Shown one piece after another: positions 16,091 to 24,678 of a DNA stretch of 64,000 nucleotides. Below the pieces are notes generated by a model. The model searched no databases. It had not been told where the DNA came from and saw nothing but the letters and a program-made list of their open reading frames with translations. Origin of the DNA: Mycobacterium sp. (GTDB lineage: Bacteria > Actinomycetota > Actinomycetes > Mycobacteriales > Mycobacteriaceae); NCBI GenBank assembly GCA_021732005.1, contig JAKFVT010000062.1, positions 62,001-126,000 of the forward strand, written 5' to 3'. The stretch's first letter is position 1. Every line of letters begins with the position of its first letter. A program made the translations under genes and the position numbers.

Positions 16091-17572
16091 GTGACGGTCA
16101 TGACACAGAGCACGGCATTCAAAACTGAATGGGACAAGCTGTTCATTGGCGGCAAGTGGACCGAACCGTCCACCTCTGAGGTCATTGAAGTGCATTCCCC
16201 CGCCACCGGCGAACTGGTGGGCAAGGTGCCGCTGGCCGGCAAGGCCGACGTCGACGCCGCCTGCGCCGCCGCCCGTAAGGCCTTCGACGAAGGCCCGTGG
16301 CCGAAGATGTCGCCCACCGAGCGCGGCGAGATCCTGGCCCGCGCCGTCAAGATCCTCGAAGAGCGCGCCGAGGAGTTCAAGTTCCTGCTGGCCGCCGAGA
16401 CCGGCCAGCCGCCGACGATCGTCGACATGATGCAGTACGGCGCCGCGATGTCGTCGTTCCAGTACTTCGCCGGTGCCGCCGACAAGTTCACCTGGCGCGA
16501 CTTCCGCGACGGTGTCTACGGCACCACGATGGTGCTGCGCGAGCCGATCGGCGTGGTCGCCGCCGTCACCGCGTGGAACGTCCCGTTCTTCCTGGCTGCC
16601 AACAAGCTCGGCCCCGCACTGCTGGCCGGCTGCACCATCGTCGTGAAGCCGGCCGCGGAGACCCCGCTGTCGCTGTTCGCGATGGCCGACGTCTTCGCCG
16701 AAGCCGGCCTGCCGGAGGGTGTGCTCTCGGTGGTGCCCGGTGGCCCCGAGACCGGCCGCGCCCTGACCGCCAACCCCGAGATCGACAAGTTCACCTTCAC
16801 CGGGTCCAGTGGGGTCGGCAAGGAGATCGCCAAGATCGCCGCCGAGAAGCTCAAGCCGTGCACCTTGGAGCTGGGTGGCAAGTCGGCCGCGATCATCCTC
16901 GAGGACGCCGACCTGGACTCGACGTTGCCGATGCTGGTCTTCTCCGGACTGATGAACTGCGGGCAGGCCTGTGTCGGCCAGACCCGCATCCTGGCGCCGC
17001 GGTCGCGCTACGACGAGGTTGTCGAGAAGTTGTCCGCCGCCGTCGCGGCCATGCCGATCGGATTGCCCGACAACCCGGGCGCGATGATCGGCCCGCTGAT
17101 CAGCGAGAAGCAGCGCGAGCGGGTCGAGGGCTACATCAAGAAGGGCGTCGAAGAAGGCGCCCGGCTGGTCACCGGTGGTGAGCGTCCCGAGGGGCTCGAC
17201 GGCGGCTGGTTCGTGCAGCCGACGGTGTTCGCCGACGTCGACAACTCGATGACCATCGCGCAGGAGGAGATCTTCGGACCCGTCCTGGCGGTGATCCCCT
17301 ACGAGACCGAAGAGGACGCCGTCCGCATCGCGAACGACTCCGTCTACGGTCTGGCCGGTTCGGTCTACACCACCGACAACGACAAGGCGATGAAGATCGC
17401 CGCCCAGATCCGCACCGGCACTTACGCGGTCAACATGTACGCGTTCGATCCGGGTTCGCCGTTCGGTGGCTACAAGAACTCCGGCATCGGCCGGGAGAAC
17501 GGGCCCGAGGGTATCGAGGCGTACACCCAGGCCAAGAGCGTGCTGCTGCCGTTCGGGTACACCCCCGAATAG
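16091..17572 (+). CDS. NAD(P)-dependent aldehyde dehydrogenase, Rv0223c-like
   Basis: 493 residues, full length for the ALDH superfamily. Catalytic Glu in LELGGKSAAIILED at about residue 260 and catalytic Cys in NCGQACVGQTRI at about 294; cofactor-loop sequence FTGSSGVGKEIAK, and the C-terminal AVNMYAFDPGSPFGGYKNSG stretch. Oxidises an aldehyde to a carboxylate. GTG 16091 or ATG 16100 (MTQSTAFK) may be the start; neither has a strong Shine-Dalgarno. A strong terminator follows directly. Confidence 0.92.
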   Translation: MTVMTQSTAFKTEWDKLFIGGKWTEPSTSEVIEVHSPATGELVGKVPLAGKADVDAACAAARKAFDEGPWPKMSPTERGEILARAVKILEERAEEFKFLLAAETGQPPTIVDMMQYGAAMSSFQYFAGAADKFTWRDFRDGVYGTTMVLREPIGVVAAVTAWNVPFFLAANKLGPALLAGCTIVVKPAAETPLSLFAMADVFAEAGLPEGVLSVVPGGPETGRALTANPEIDKFTFTGSSGVGKEIAKIAAEKLKPCTLELGGKSAAIILEDADLDSTLPMLVFSGLMNCGQACVGQTRILAPRSRYDEVVEKLSAAVAAMPIGLPDNPGAMIGPLISEKQRERVEGYIKKGVEEGARLVTGGERPEGLDGGWFVQPTVFADVDNSMTIAQEEIFGPVLAVIPYETEEDAVRIANDSVYGLAGSVYTTDNDKAMKIAAQIRTGTYAVNMYAFDPGSPFGGYKNSGIGRENGPEGIEAYTQAKSVLLPFGYTPE

Positions 17573-17587
17573 TCTGCGCACACGAAG

Positions 17588-17620
17588 AAGCCCCGCACGC
17601 GCGAGCGTGTCGGGGCTTTT
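17588..17620. terminator. Rho-independent terminator between convergent genes
   Basis: Stem AGCCCCGCACG pairing with CGTGTCGGGGCT (one bulge), followed by TTTT on the plus strand, and AAG-rich on the other side. It lies between the convergent aldehyde dehydrogenase and hydratase genes and can serve at least the plus-strand gene. Confidence 0.85.
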
Positions 17621-17630
17621 TCGTGTCTGC

Positions 17631-18089
17631 TCAGAAGAGCGCGCGGACGATCATCTCGGCGACGGCGGCGGGCTTGTCGACACCGTCGATCTCGATGGTG
17701 TGCTTGACGGTCAGGTTGACGGTGTTGTCGTCGACCTTGTCGGCGCCGACGAGTTCGGACCGCACCCGGATGCTGCTGTCCACCGGGACGGCCGCCACGA
17801 ACCGAACCTTGTTGAGGCCGTAGTTGATCGCCATCTTGGCGTTCTCGATGCGGAAGTTGTCCTTGGACAGTGCGGGGATCAGCGACAGCGTCAGGAAACC
17901 GTGCGCAATCGGTGTGCCGTAAGGGCTTTCGGCCTTGGCCTTCTCCACATCCACGTGGATCCACTGATGATCCCCGGTTGCGTCGGCGAAGTCATTGATG
18001 CGCTTCTGATCGATCTGCAGCCACTCGCTGACGCCGAGCTCCTCGCCGACCGCGGACGCCGCGTCGTCGATGGACGTGATCACCTTCAT
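17631..18089 (-). CDS. (R)-specific enoyl-CoA hydratase, MaoC-type (HtdZ/Rv0130-like)
   Basis: 152 residues, one hotdog domain. The hydratase-2 motif is present in NDFADATGDHQWIHVDVEKAK, with the catalytic Asp and His separated by four residues, then GTPIAHGFLTLSL. Length and sequence style match HtdZ (151 residues). It hydrates trans-2-enoyl-CoA to (R)-3-hydroxyacyl-CoA. Excellent ribosome binding site GAGGAAGGG before ATG 18089. It lies 53 bases downstream of the FadE5-like dehydrogenase on the same strand, whose product it could use directly. Confidence 0.88.
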   Translation of the reverse strand: MKVITSIDDAASAVGEELGVSEWLQIDQKRINDFADATGDHQWIHVDVEKAKAESPYGTPIAHGFLTLSLIPALSKDNFRIENAKMAINYGLNKVRFVAAVPVDSSIRVRSELVGADKVDDNTVNLTVKHTIEIDGVDKPAAVAEMIVRALF

Positions 18090-18142
18090 GGGGTCCCTTC
18101 CTCGTCAATCCCACCGGTTGGTCTCGCCATCTTGACCGACGC

Positions 18143-19972
18143 TCAGAACGCCTCTTCGGGCAGGTCCATGATCGCCAAGTCGATCGACTCCGCGACCTTC
18201 CGCTCCGCGGCCAGCCGCGGCAGCACGTTGCCGGCGAAGAACTTCGCCACCGCGACCTTGCCGCGGTAGAAATCCTGCTCGCGCGGATCCGGGTCACCGT
18301 CGAGTGCGTGCAGCGCGATCTCGGCCTGGCGCAACAGGAACCAGCCGATCAGCAGGTCACCGACGGCGAGGAGGAAGCCGACCGATTCGAGTCCCACCCG
18401 GTAGAGCTCGCGGGCATCCTCCTGCGCCCCCAGCAGATAGCCGGTCATCACGGTCGCGATGGCGCGCACGTTGTCCAGCGCGTCGGCCAGCGATGCACGG
18501 GCGGCGGCCAGTTCGGGTCGCGGGTCGGGGCTGTCGATGAACTTCTCGATCTGGGTGACGACGTGGCCCAGCGCGCCACCCTGGTCCCGGGCGATCTTGC
18601 GGAAGAAGAAGTCCTGGGCCTGGATCGCGGTGGTGCCCTCATACAACGAGTCGATCTTGGCGTCACGGATGTACTGCTCGATCGGGTAGTCCTGCAGGAA
18701 GCCGGACCCGCCGAACGTCTGCAGTGACTCGGTCAGGCACTGGTAGGCGCGTTCGGATCCGACACCCTTGACGATCGGCAACAGCAGGTCGTTGACCCGC
18801 TCGGCCATCGGGGCATCGGCACCCGAAACAATCTGTGCCACTGCGGGATCCTGATGCGCCGCGGTGTAGAGGTAGAGTGCGCGCAGACCTTCGGAGTATG
18901 CCTTTTGCGTCATCAGGGCACGCCGGACATCCGGGTGGTGGATGATCGTCACCCGAGGTGCCGTCTTGTCGGTCATCTGGGTCAGGTCGGCGCCCTGCAC
19001 CCTGGTCTTGGCATATTCCAGCGCGTTGAGATAACCGGTGGATAGCGTGGCAATCGCCTTGGTGCCCACGAACATTCGCGCATACTCGATGACCCTGAAC
19101 ATCTGGGCGATGCCGTTGTGGACATCGCCCACCAGCCAGCCGATCGCCGGCTTTCCGTGTAGACCCAAGCTGAGTTCGGTTGTGGCCGAGGCCTTCAGGC
19201 CCATCTTGTGCTCGAGGTTGGTGACGAGGGCCCCGTTACGTTCGCCCGGCTCGCCCGTCTGCGGATCGAGCAGGAACTTGGGCACCACGAACAGGCTCAG
19301 GCCCTTGGTGCCGGGTCCGGCACCTTCCGGGCGGGCCAGCACCAGATGAAGGATGTTCTCGAAGTAATCGCCGGCGTCGCCGTTGGTGATGAAGCGTTTG
19401 ACGCCCTCGATGTGCCAGGTGCCGTCACCGGCGTCGACCGCCTTGGTGCGACCGGCGCCGACATCGGAGCCGGCATCCGGCTCGGTGAGCACCATGGTGG
19501 CGCACCAGTTACGTTCGGCCGCCAGGGCGGCCCAGTGTCGCTGCTGCTCGTTGCCGATGTGGAACAAGATATTGGCCATGATCGGCCCGGCCATGTACAT
19601 GAACACCGCGGGATTGGCCCCGAGCACGAGCTCGTCGATCGCCCACGTAACCATCGCCGGCGCCGGGACGCCACCGACCTCTTCGGACAGCCCGATGCGG
19701 AACCACTCCCCCTGCTGCCAGGCCCGCATCGACTTGGAGAACGGCTCGGGCAACGACACCGCATGGGTGCCGGGGTCGAACGTGGGCGGATGACGGTCGG
19801 TTTCGGCGAACGATTCGGCGACCGGCCCCTCAGCCAGGCGGGATGCCTCGGACAGCATCTCCCGGACCGAATCCCCGTCGAGGTCGGGGTAGGCATCGAG
19901 GGCCTTCTCCAAGTCGAGGAACTCGAAGAGGTTGAACTCGAGGTCGCGGACATTGCTCTTGTAGTGGCTCAT
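18143..19972 (-). CDS. Acyl-CoA dehydrogenase, FadE5-like (extended C terminus)
   Basis: 609 residues, close to FadE5 (Rv0244c, 611). Acyl-CoA dehydrogenase blocks: TMVLTEPDAGSDVGAGRTKAV (substrate/FAD loop), FEHKMG-like segment as LEHKMGLKASATTELSLG, and the catalytic-base loop DSLYEGTTAIQAQDFF, where Glu is retained. About 130 extra C-terminal residues form a helical domain typical of this subfamily. Oxidises acyl-CoA to trans-2-enoyl-CoA using FAD. ATG 19972 is set by a good GGAGGA upstream. Unlike fadE5 of M. tuberculosis it is not next to fadA2, so it may be a paralogue. Confidence 0.88.
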   Translation of the reverse strand: MSHYKSNVRDLEFNLFEFLDLEKALDAYPDLDGDSVREMLSEASRLAEGPVAESFAETDRHPPTFDPGTHAVSLPEPFSKSMRAWQQGEWFRIGLSEEVGGVPAPAMVTWAIDELVLGANPAVFMYMAGPIMANILFHIGNEQQRHWAALAAERNWCATMVLTEPDAGSDVGAGRTKAVDAGDGTWHIEGVKRFITNGDAGDYFENILHLVLARPEGAGPGTKGLSLFVVPKFLLDPQTGEPGERNGALVTNLEHKMGLKASATTELSLGLHGKPAIGWLVGDVHNGIAQMFRVIEYARMFVGTKAIATLSTGYLNALEYAKTRVQGADLTQMTDKTAPRVTIIHHPDVRRALMTQKAYSEGLRALYLYTAAHQDPAVAQIVSGADAPMAERVNDLLLPIVKGVGSERAYQCLTESLQTFGGSGFLQDYPIEQYIRDAKIDSLYEGTTAIQAQDFFFRKIARDQGGALGHVVTQIEKFIDSPDPRPELAAARASLADALDNVRAIATVMTGYLLGAQEDARELYRVGLESVGFLLAVGDLLIGWFLLRQAEIALHALDGDPDPREQDFYRGKVAVAKFFAGNVLPRLAAERKVAESIDLAIMDLPEEAF

Positions 19973-20058
19973 CGGCTTGCGTCCTCCCCATCGGCGGCTG
20001 AGCCCGAGCCTAGCTCGGTTCACCTGCGCTGATCAGGGTGTTCAGGCACTGCCCAGAA

Positions 20059-20076
20059 ATATGGTCTAAACCATAT
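20059..20076. promoter_or_regulatory. 18-bp palindromic operator between fadE5-like gene and TetR operon
   Basis: Arms ATATGGT and ACCATAT flank CTAA. The core GGTCTAAACC fits the GT-N-TA-N-AC pattern known for HutC-type GntR regulators (such as DasR) but the adjacent regulator is a TetR protein. It sits 86 bases upstream of the fadE5-like start and 161 bases upstream of the small ORF. A looser copy (11 of 14 bases matching) lies at 20179-20192. Confidence 0.65.
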
Positions 20077-20237
20077 AACTGCACGTCGGCATGCTTGGCG
20101 GTTCGGTCCGATGTGGGCGTTTGCCTGGCGTTAACGTGGGCGTCAACCTCCATGTTGCACTCACCGCGTTCTTATCTTATGGTCGTAAGCATAGTTATGG
20201 AGCTGGTCTCCAGACCTGCCCGCGCAAGGAGAGAGAA

Positions 20238-20375
20238 ATGTGGCTGATCGAGCTGAACATCGCCGGCCACCGGTTCACGCGCCACGTACCCGACAAGCGC
20301 CGTCAGCTGTTCGGTCGCGGAGCTCGGGCGCTGGCGTGGCGGGGTAGCCAGATCCGTCAAACCCCCGCCGCCTGA
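20238..20375 (+). CDS. Small basic protein of 45 residues, unknown function
   Basis: A 45-codon frame with a strong AAGGAGAGA ribosome binding site five bases before ATG. The protein is rich in Arg and ends two positions before the TetR start (TGA directly followed by ATG), so translation of the two is probably coupled. Sequence starts MWLIELNIAGHRF and has no membrane segment or metal motif that I can see. It could be a real small protein or a leader that sets TetR translation. Confidence 0.5.
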   Translation: MWLIELNIAGHRFTRHVPDKRRQLFGRGARALAWRGSQIRQTPAA

Positions 20376-21005
20376 ATGACCCGGACACCGCCAACCGATC
20401 GAAAAAGCCGCGGCTCCACCCGCACCAAGATGCTGGTGGCCGCCGCCGAAGTGCTGCGCGAACGCGGCGCCGCCGGCGTGACGATCGACGAGGTGCTGGC
20501 CCGCAGCGGTGCGCCGCGCGGTTCGGTCTATCACCATTTTCCCGAGGGGCGAAGCCAGATCCTGCGCGAGGCACTGGAATACGCCGGCTATGCGATCACG
20601 ACCGCCATCGACGAGGCCGCGTGTGAGAACGCCGGTGTGCTGCTGCGCCGCTACGTACAACTCTGGGAAGACGCCCTGCTCACCAGCGATTACACCGCCG
20701 GATGCCCGGTGCTGGCCGCCGCCATCGGATCCGGCGAGGACGAACAACAGCTCACCGCAGTCGCCGGGGAGATCTTCAGCCGCTGGCGCGAGGCATCCAA
20801 GCAGGCCTACCTACGGGAAGGCTTCGACGCCGCCGACGCCAGCGCACTGGCCGACACCACCCTGTCGGCGATGGAGGGTGCGGTCGTGCTGTGCCGCTCG
20901 GTGCGCAGCCTGCAGCCCCTTCATGACGTCGCCGCCCAGATGGAATTCCTGATCAAGGCAAAGGAATTCGTGACGAAGTTCGGCGTGCCCACACTGAACC
21001 CCTGA
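20376..21005 (+). CDS. TetR-family transcriptional regulator (LmrA/YxaF-like)
   Basis: 209 residues. The HTH reads TKMLVAAAEVLRERGAAGVTIDEVLARSGAPRGSVYHHFPEGRSQIL, with the GxPRGSxYHHF(P) recognition-helix signature of the LmrA/YxaF group. The ligand domain contains a conserved YTAGCPVLAAAIGS segment typical of that group. It starts immediately after the small ORF and probably controls it and the divergent fadE5-like gene through the palindromes at 20059-20076 and 20179-20192 (inference). Confidence 0.88.
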   Translation: MTRTPPTDRKSRGSTRTKMLVAAAEVLRERGAAGVTIDEVLARSGAPRGSVYHHFPEGRSQILREALEYAGYAITTAIDEAACENAGVLLRRYVQLWEDALLTSDYTAGCPVLAAAIGSGEDEQQLTAVAGEIFSRWREASKQAYLREGFDAADASALADTTLSAMEGAVVLCRSVRSLQPLHDVAAQMEFLIKAKEFVTKFGVPTLNP

Positions 21006-21009
21006 ATGG

Positions 21010-21044
21010 CCAACGGCCACAGCCGAAATGGCTGTGGCCGTTGG
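21010..21044. terminator. Bidirectional hairpin terminator
   Basis: Perfect 15-bp stem (arms at 21010-21024 and 21030-21044) with a five-base loop GAAAT, between the convergent TetR and PGRS-like genes. Followed by TTTCC on the plus strand. The long uninterrupted stem makes it one of the strongest hairpins in the window. Confidence 0.85.
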
Positions 21045-21055
21045 TTTCCAATCGA

Positions 21056-23560
21056 TCAGGGGTGATTGGTCCCGTTGGTTCCGGCCGTGCCCGGGGTTCC
21101 ATTGGCCTGCGCATCGCCACCGTTGGTACCGGCCGTGCCCACGCCCAGGACGCCCGAGGCATTGCCGCCGTTGCCACCGTTACCGCCGACGCCACCGATT
21201 CCGGTGCCACCGGTGCCGCTGTTGGTGCCCTTGCCGCCCGCGCCGCCGTTGCCGCCCGCGTTGACCCCGTTCGTCGACGTCTGGCCGCCGGACAGCTGGA
21301 AGGTGCTGTTGCCGCCGGTGCCGCCGACGCCGCCGGCCGCCGCGTTCGTGCCGGTGCCATTGGCTCCGCCGTCACCACCGTTACCGCCGGTCGACGTGCC
21401 GTTGACGATCGCGGTGCCTGCGGCGGCCGCATCGGACGCGTCGAGCTTCGCGAACCCACCGTCACCACCGAGAGCGCCCTTGGTGGCACCGCCGTTGCCG
21501 GCGATCGCCGAGCCGCCGGTGATGGTGCCGTTCAGACCGATGACCTCCGAGAAACCACCGTCGCCGCCGGCCTTGCCGCTGACGCTGGAGGCACCGCCGT
21601 TGCCGCCGGTGGACGTGATGCCGATCGCGGAGCCGATGAGACCTGCGGCCGTGACCGAGGAGTCACCGCCCGCACCGCCGGCGCCACCGGCGCTGGCTGC
21701 CCCACCATTGCCGCCGATGGAGAAACCGTTCACCACGCCGGAGTTGGTCCCCACAATGCCTGCTTGCAGCTGGGCCGAACCGCCGGCGCCGCCGACGCTG
21801 CCTGCGCCGGTGGCGTCACCGCCGCTGCCGCCCTTCGCGCTTCCGGAAGCGGTGCCGTTCGGGCCGGACTGGATTCCCGCGGCACCGCCGGCGCCGCCCT
21901 GGGCAGCGCCGGTGCCGCTCTTGCCGCCGGCACCGCCGGTTGCGGTACCGCTGGCCGAACTCAGCGCGCCGTCCGCAACGATGCTGGCGCCACCGCCCTT
22001 GCCGCCCGCGACACCGGCCACGGTCGTCGCGTCGCCGCCGGCACCGCCCGCACCACCGATGGCAGTACCGGCAGCCGCGCCACCATTGAGACCCTCGACG
22101 TGGGCGCCGCCGCCGCCGCCACCGCCGCCGCCACCGAGGCCGGCCGCAGCCGCGGTGCCCGCGGCACCCTTGCCGCCCGAACCGCCCTTGCCGCCGGTGG
22201 CTCCGACGCCGTCACTCGCACCGGCACCGCCGGCGCCGCCGACACCGCCTGTGCCGAATGCCGCACCGGCAGTGCCCGTTCCGCCCTTGCCGCCGGTGCC
22301 GCCGTTGCCGCCGGCCTGCGTCGACCCGTCGGCCAGGACGCCCTTGCCTGCACCACCGGCACCGCCCGTTCCGCCGGTACCGCCGATACCGCCGCTGCCG
22401 GTCGCACCGCTGGAACCGAAGATGAAGAGGAATCCGCCTGCGCCGCCTGCGCCGCCGACACCGCCGACACCGCCTTCACCGCCGGCACCACCGTTACCGG
22501 CCGCGCTGACGCCGTCCACGCCGTCAACACCCGTGCCGCCGGTGCCACCGGTGCCACCCTTACCGCCGGCACCGCCGCCGCCGCCCGAACCGAAGATCAT
22601 GCTGCCCTTGCCGCCGGCACCGCCCTTACCGCCGGCCTCACCCTTGCCGCCCGTCGCGCCGGTGCCGCCGGTCGTCCCGGTCACGCCGGATCCGCCCGCG
22701 CCACCGAAACCGCCGCTGCCACTGACCGACAGGCCACCGACGCTGCCACCGTCACCACCGTCGGCTCCGCTGCCGGCCAGGCCCGCACCGCCGTCGCCAC
22801 CGCTGCCGGTGATCAGGCCACCGGCACCGCCCTTGCCGCCCTTGCCGCCGTTGACGGTGGCCACGCCCGCTCCGCCGTTACCGCCGGTGCCGAACCAGCC
22901 GGCCGCGCCGCCGTTGCCGCCGTTGAAGCCATTGCCGCCGGTGCCGAACAGGCCCGCGTTGCCGCCGTTGCACGCAGTGGTGCCGGTGCACGAGGTCGAG
23001 GTGTAGCTGTAGCCGTTTCCGAAGAGGATGCCGGCGTTGGGGTGGTCGGCGGTGCCGTTGCCGACGTACATCCGGATGAAGTCAGTGATCGGGTTGCCGG
23101 CCAGTGCGGCCATCGCGGCCGCTCCGGGCGACGACACACCGGCCGCCTTGGCGGCGGGCGCCGTCGACTTGGCTGGGGCGCTGGGGGAATCGGTCGCGGG
23201 CGTGGCGGCCGCTGCCGGGGCCTCGTCCTTGACCGCGGGGGTCGAGTCAGAACCGCCCGCCGAGGCCGACGGCTTGGCAACACGGTGCCGGGGGGCGCTG
23301 CGGGCAGTGCCTGCCTTCGAGGAAGCCTTGGTCGACGAGTCGTCGTTGGCGTGCGACGAGCCGGTCGAGGAACGGCCCGAACCCGAACCGCTGGAGCCGC
23401 CCGCACCGCCGGTATCCGCTGCGGCAACCGGCAGCGCAGCCGAGGCCGCGCCGACACCCAGAGCAACGGCGAGCACGCCGACCCGGCCCACCCAACGGGC
23501 GTAGCCGGACGTCGAGGCCTCGGTGTGGTCGGTACTTTGCGACAAAGTGCGCACGGTCAT
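21056..23560 (-). CDS. Exported PGRS-like glycine-rich repeat protein without PE domain
   Basis: 834 residues. An N-terminal signal peptide (helix VGRVGVLAVALGVGAASAALP near 23-45, then PVAAAD) leads to a Ser/Ala/Pro-rich low-complexity linker (to about 165). A short conserved-looking module follows, NPITDFIRMYVGNGTADHPNAGILFGNGYSY with a possible disulphide (CTGTTAC). The last 620 residues are GGxGG-type PGRS repeats such as GGNGGAGG, broken by short variable inserts. PE_PGRS proteins of M. tuberculosis share the repeat but carry a PE domain, which is absent here. ATG 23560 is chosen for the GAGGA seven bases upstream. Surface or cell-wall location and binding role are inferred. Confidence 0.85.
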   Translation of the reverse strand: MTVRTLSQSTDHTEASTSGYARWVGRVGVLAVALGVGAASAALPVAAADTGGAGGSSGSGSGRSSTGSSHANDDSSTKASSKAGTARSAPRHRVAKPSASAGGSDSTPAVKDEAPAAAATPATDSPSAPAKSTAPAAKAAGVSSPGAAAMAALAGNPITDFIRMYVGNGTADHPNAGILFGNGYSYTSTSCTGTTACNGGNAGLFGTGGNGFNGGNGGAAGWFGTGGNGGAGVATVNGGKGGKGGAGGLITGSGGDGGAGLAGSGADGGDGGSVGGLSVSGSGGFGGAGGSGVTGTTGGTGATGGKGEAGGKGGAGGKGSMIFGSGGGGGAGGKGGTGGTGGTGVDGVDGVSAAGNGGAGGEGGVGGVGGAGGAGGFLFIFGSSGATGSGGIGGTGGTGGAGGAGKGVLADGSTQAGGNGGTGGKGGTGTAGAAFGTGGVGGAGGAGASDGVGATGGKGGSGGKGAAGTAAAAGLGGGGGGGGGGAHVEGLNGGAAAGTAIGGAGGAGGDATTVAGVAGGKGGGASIVADGALSSASGTATGGAGGKSGTGAAQGGAGGAAGIQSGPNGTASGSAKGGSGGDATGAGSVGGAGGSAQLQAGIVGTNSGVVNGFSIGGNGGAASAGGAGGAGGDSSVTAAGLIGSAIGITSTGGNGGASSVSGKAGGDGGFSEVIGLNGTITGGSAIAGNGGATKGALGGDGGFAKLDASDAAAAGTAIVNGTSTGGNGGDGGANGTGTNAAAGGVGGTGGNSTFQLSGGQTSTNGVNAGGNGGAGGKGTNSGTGGTGIGGVGGNGGNGGNASGVLGVGTAGTNGGDAQANGTPGTAGTNGTNHP

Positions 23561-23835
23561 CTGATTCCTCGCCCGTTTCATGCGAGAACCCCGTGCCCCC
23601 GCCCGTTACAGGGAAGTTACCGAATGCTCAGCGGCACAGGAGGTATTTCGGAGTTTTGCGTGCAGATGGGCGTTTCTCGGCACCGCCACCATCTCGGCAC
23701 AAATGCTCGGCAGCGAAATGTTTCGCCTCGCGCTCACCCCGAATTCAGCTGCCGATCACCATGACTCCGCGATCGCATCGCCGCTGTGCGGACCTGCCTG
23801 CGCGGCGCGACGGACGATGGTGCTGGAATACGAGG

Positions 23836-24678
23836 GTGACGACGCCCGAGCGAACCACCGGCATGCAGGACCCGGAGACCCCGGAGAGTGTCATCACCCG
23901 GTTCGGTATCGAGACGCTCGACGAGAACTTCACCGAGTTCACGGTCGTGGCCTCGATGCCGGTGGGCCATCTGACCAACCCGTTCACCGGGATGCCGACG
24001 ATCGGTCCGCTGGCCATCCTGGTCGACGATGTCGGCGGCCGGGCCAACTTCTATCGCCGCGGCGCCGGCCAGTGGACGGTGTCGAGCGAGCTCTCCGTCG
24101 AACTCAGCCCAGACGGGATCGACAGCCTGCAGGCCGCGCCGGACGAACCCGTCGTGGCGAGCAGTCGCCCGCTCGGACCGCACGGGGCGACGCTGCTGTC
24201 CATCTGCACGCTGAGCCACCGCGGCAGCACGATCGGCGGCGGCACCGTGCGCACGGTAGCCATCAGCGGCGGTCCCGACGCACCCATCCAGCGGGGACCG
24301 GACACCCTGGCGCGCACACCGCAGACGACGCTGGCGCAGTTGATGTCCGCCGACCCACGGCCGGCCGAGAACGGCACCTACCGGCTGGACCAGCGGCCGG
24401 ATCCGATCATCAACAACCTGATCGGGATCGTGCACGGTGGGGTCAGCAGTGCCGGACTGGAACTCGCGGCGTCCGCGGCGATCAACCACGGGCAGGCCGA
24501 ACCGCTGCGCACCGCGTCGCTGCGGGTGAACTTCCTGCGCCCGTTTTTCGCCGGCGACCAATCCCGTTACGAGGGAACCGCACTGCGGGTCGGACGTAAT
24601 TCCGCGGTCGGCGACGCCCAGGCTGTCGGTGACGACGGCAAGGTGGCAATCCTGGCGCGCGTCACGGGATACCGGTGA
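23836..24678 (+). CDS. Hotdog-fold (acyl-CoA thioesterase-like) protein
   Basis: 280 residues with two hotdog-like halves: first half GHLTNPFTGMPTIGPLAILVDDVGGRANF, second half IINNLIGIVHGGVSSAGLELAASAAI, each carrying an Asp/Gly-containing helix of the thioesterase 4HBT type, and LRVNFLRPFFAGDQSRYEGTALRVGR as the final strands. GTG 23836 is taken; ATG 23863 is an alternative. It overlaps the next gene by four bases, so it likely serves the two-subunit acyl-CoA dehydrogenase as thioesterase or hydratase. Divergent from the PGRS-like gene over about 275 bases, in which I see no clear operator. Confidence 0.7.
   Translation: MTTPERTTGMQDPETPESVITRFGIETLDENFTEFTVVASMPVGHLTNPFTGMPTIGPLAILVDDVGGRANFYRRGAGQWTVSSELSVELSPDGIDSLQAAPDEPVVASSRPLGPHGATLLSICTLSHRGSTIGGGTVRTVAISGGPDAPIQRGPDTLARTPQTTLAQLMSADPRPAENGTYRLDQRPDPIINNLIGIVHGGVSSAGLELAASAAINHGQAEPLRTASLRVNFLRPFFAGDQSRYEGTALRVGRNSAVGDAQAVGDDGKVAILARVTGYR

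Noticed and set aside
21056..23000. Regular short repeats suggesting a CRISPR array or tandem DNA repeat
   Set aside because: Units are not of constant length or sequence and follow the Gly-Gly-X codon pattern of the protein.
21041..23764. Plus-strand frame of about 900 codons rich in Ala/Thr
   Set aside because: It mirrors the repeats of the PGRS-like gene; GGC/GCC repeats stay open in all frames. The minus-strand frame has signal peptide, ribosome binding site and known repeats.
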